The notes below the pieces were generated by a model. It made no database searches. It was given only the letters and a program-made list of their open reading frames with translations, and was not told the DNA's origin. This document shows positions 5,911 through 6,700 of a stretch of DNA of 6,700 bases, piece after piece (the first letter of the stretch is position 1; each line of letters begins with the position of its first letter). Origin of the DNA: Candidatus Woesearchaeota archaeon. Lineage in GTDB: Archaea; Nanobdellota; Nanobdellia; Woesearchaeales; 21-14-0-10-32-9. A program made the translations under genes and the position numbers. The stretch covers positions 1 to 6,700 of the forward strand of contig PWWA01000007.1 in the NCBI GenBank assembly GCA_003562145.1. Reading direction: 5' to 3'.

Positions 5911-6510
5911 TTATCCCCTGATCGTGTTTTGAGGATCGTGTATTGCGTAATAGCTGTCTTTGTCTTTTTGGATTGCTTCCTTGGTTGTTGGCTTGTATGT
6001 TACTTTTCTTGTTAGCCCTTGGTGTTCTGCGCTTATCGGCTTGATGTCTTTCTTTTTGCCTTCTTTGAATAAGATGTGGATGCTTAGCTCTGACAGGCTT
6101 GTTTTGTCTATGTAGATTCCTTGTATTATGGGTAAGTGTTCCTGGATGTTCTGGTATGCTTTTTCTATGAATGCGTGCTGGTTTTCGTCTTCGTAGAGCC
6201 ATATGCTCATCATGATTTTTTTGTGTTCGTCTAGTTCGAGGAGTTTTTTGTCTACGAGTCCTGTTGCGGTTACGATTAGGTATGCGTTATCTTTTGCGAG
6301 GCTGTATATTACTCTTGGCTGGCCTTTGTCGCGGTTGCTTATTCTTTCGCTCATTACTATTCCTGCTAGTTCTAGGAATCTTAGTGATTGGCTGATGTTT
6401 GATATTGATGTATTGGCGGTTTCTGCTAGTTCTAATGGGGATTTTTTTCCTGTGGAGAGTGCTTTTAGTATGTTCCATTTCGCGGCTGTGAAAAGGGTTT
6501 CTTTCTCCAT
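5911..6510 (-). CDS. Winged helix-turn-helix transcriptional regulator (ArsR/TrmB-like)
   Basis: 199 residues. The N-terminal winged helix spans about 8-72: a first helix (KWNILKALS, 11-19), SPLELAE (24-30) as helix 2, a Ser/Asn-rich recognition helix region TSISNISQSLRFLELAG (34-50), and a wing with ISNRDKGQPRVIYSL (57-71). This arrangement matches ArsR/TrmB-like regulators frequent in DPANN archaea. The C-terminal half (about 73-199) is mixed alpha/beta of unknown function, perhaps for dimerisation or ligand sensing; its last 40 residues are hydrophilic. No metal-binding cysteines are present, and indeed there is no cysteine in the protein. The ATG at 6510 is the only ATG, GTG or TTG before the upstream in-frame stop (6556-6558) that keeps the whole domain. 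The start lacks a near ribosome binding site. It heads the surface-protein gene run and is the natural candidate to regulate it (inference). Confidence 0.85.
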   Translation of the reverse strand: MEKETLFTAAKWNILKALSTGKKSPLELAETANTSISNISQSLRFLELAGIVMSERISNRDKGQPRVIYSLAKDNAYLIVTATGLVDKKLLELDEHKKIMMSIWLYEDENQHAFIEKAYQNIQEHLPIIQGIYIDKTSLSELSIHILFKEGKKKDIKPISAEHQGLTRKVTYKPTTKEAIQKDKDSYYAIHDPQNTIRG

Positions 6511-6538
6511 TTTCGTTTTGTTTGTTTTTTTTGGTTTT

Positions 6539-6548
6539 CGGCTAGCCG
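6539..6548. promoter_or_regulatory. 10-base perfect palindrome in the regulator leader
   Basis: CGGCTAGCCG is a perfect inverted repeat lying 29-38 bases ahead of the regulator start codon and inside the predicted leader. It is GC-rich within an A/T-rich spacer. It could be an autoregulatory operator, but ten bases can arise by chance. Confidence 0.3.
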
Positions 6549-6615
6549 TTCTCGACTACAAACAAATCCTCCCTGGTATGGTTTTTTGTATCCTAATACA
6601 CTTCTGGCGAAACTT

Positions 6616-6624
6616 ATATTTAAA
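6616..6624 (-). promoter_or_regulatory. TATA box of the regulator gene
   Basis: TTTAAATAT on the minus strand, the strongest box A match in the window. The start would fall near 6594, giving a leader of about 80 bases, much longer than that of lemA. Confidence 0.6.
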
Positions 6625-6700
6625 TGTTTTGTTTTTTACAATAAAAAAGAAGGCACAAAAACAATACAAACACCAATATTACAAAAACACAACACTACAA

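Noticed and set aside
6542..6565. Seven-codon upstream ORF (TTG to TAG) in the regulator leader
   Set aside because: The GGGAGG lies too close to the TTG, and so short an ORF is not distinguishable from chance.
6626..6700. Possible plus-strand gene start at the right edge
   Set aside because: One frame stays open to the edge but offers no start codon, and the sequence is A/C-rich low complexity.

Overview
The window looks like DPANN-type archaeal DNA (Woesearchaeota/Pacearchaeota-like; this placement is inference). Reasons: an archaeal-type Holliday junction resolvase (Hjc), TATA boxes of the TTTAAATA kind about 25 bases ahead of likely transcript starts, GGTGA/GGAGG ribosome binding sites, long T-runs at gene ends, and a winged-helix regulator of a kind common in those archaea. 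Coding is dense and every gene except hjc is on the minus strand.

Left part (about 1-1720): a two-gene minus-strand operon, lemA (1058-1609) then htpX (117-1022), encoding a LemA membrane protein and an M48 integral-membrane zinc protease. The pairing is common and suggests membrane-protein quality control. Its promoter lies back to back with that of hjc (1717-2121), which runs rightwards and overlaps the end of the next minus-strand gene by 14 bases. Positions 1-116 hold no supportable gene.

Right part (about 2108-6510): a run of same-direction minus-strand genes. Reading in the transcribed direction: a winged-helix regulator (5911-6510), two paralogous secreted proteins of 237 and 236 residues (5155-5868 and 4349-5059), a third secreted, beta-rich, cysteine-containing protein of 296 residues that uses a TTG start (3452-4342), a previously hidden 24-codon ORF with its own ribosome binding site (3360-3434), and a signal-peptide-bearing protein with Ig-like domains and a C-terminal membrane anchor (2108-3307). 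I read this as a cell-surface module: three exported, potentially glycosylated subunits plus a membrane-anchored partner, headed by a candidate regulator. None of the three secreted proteins belongs to a family I can name. The layout recalls the WxL/DUF916 surface clusters of Gram-positive bacteria and, more distantly, pilus or biofilm-fibre loci, but homology is not shown.

A 17-base T-run and an AT-rich tandem repeat separate the two paralogs, so the cluster probably forms more than one transcript. No rRNA, tRNA, CRISPR array, transposon or integrase was seen.
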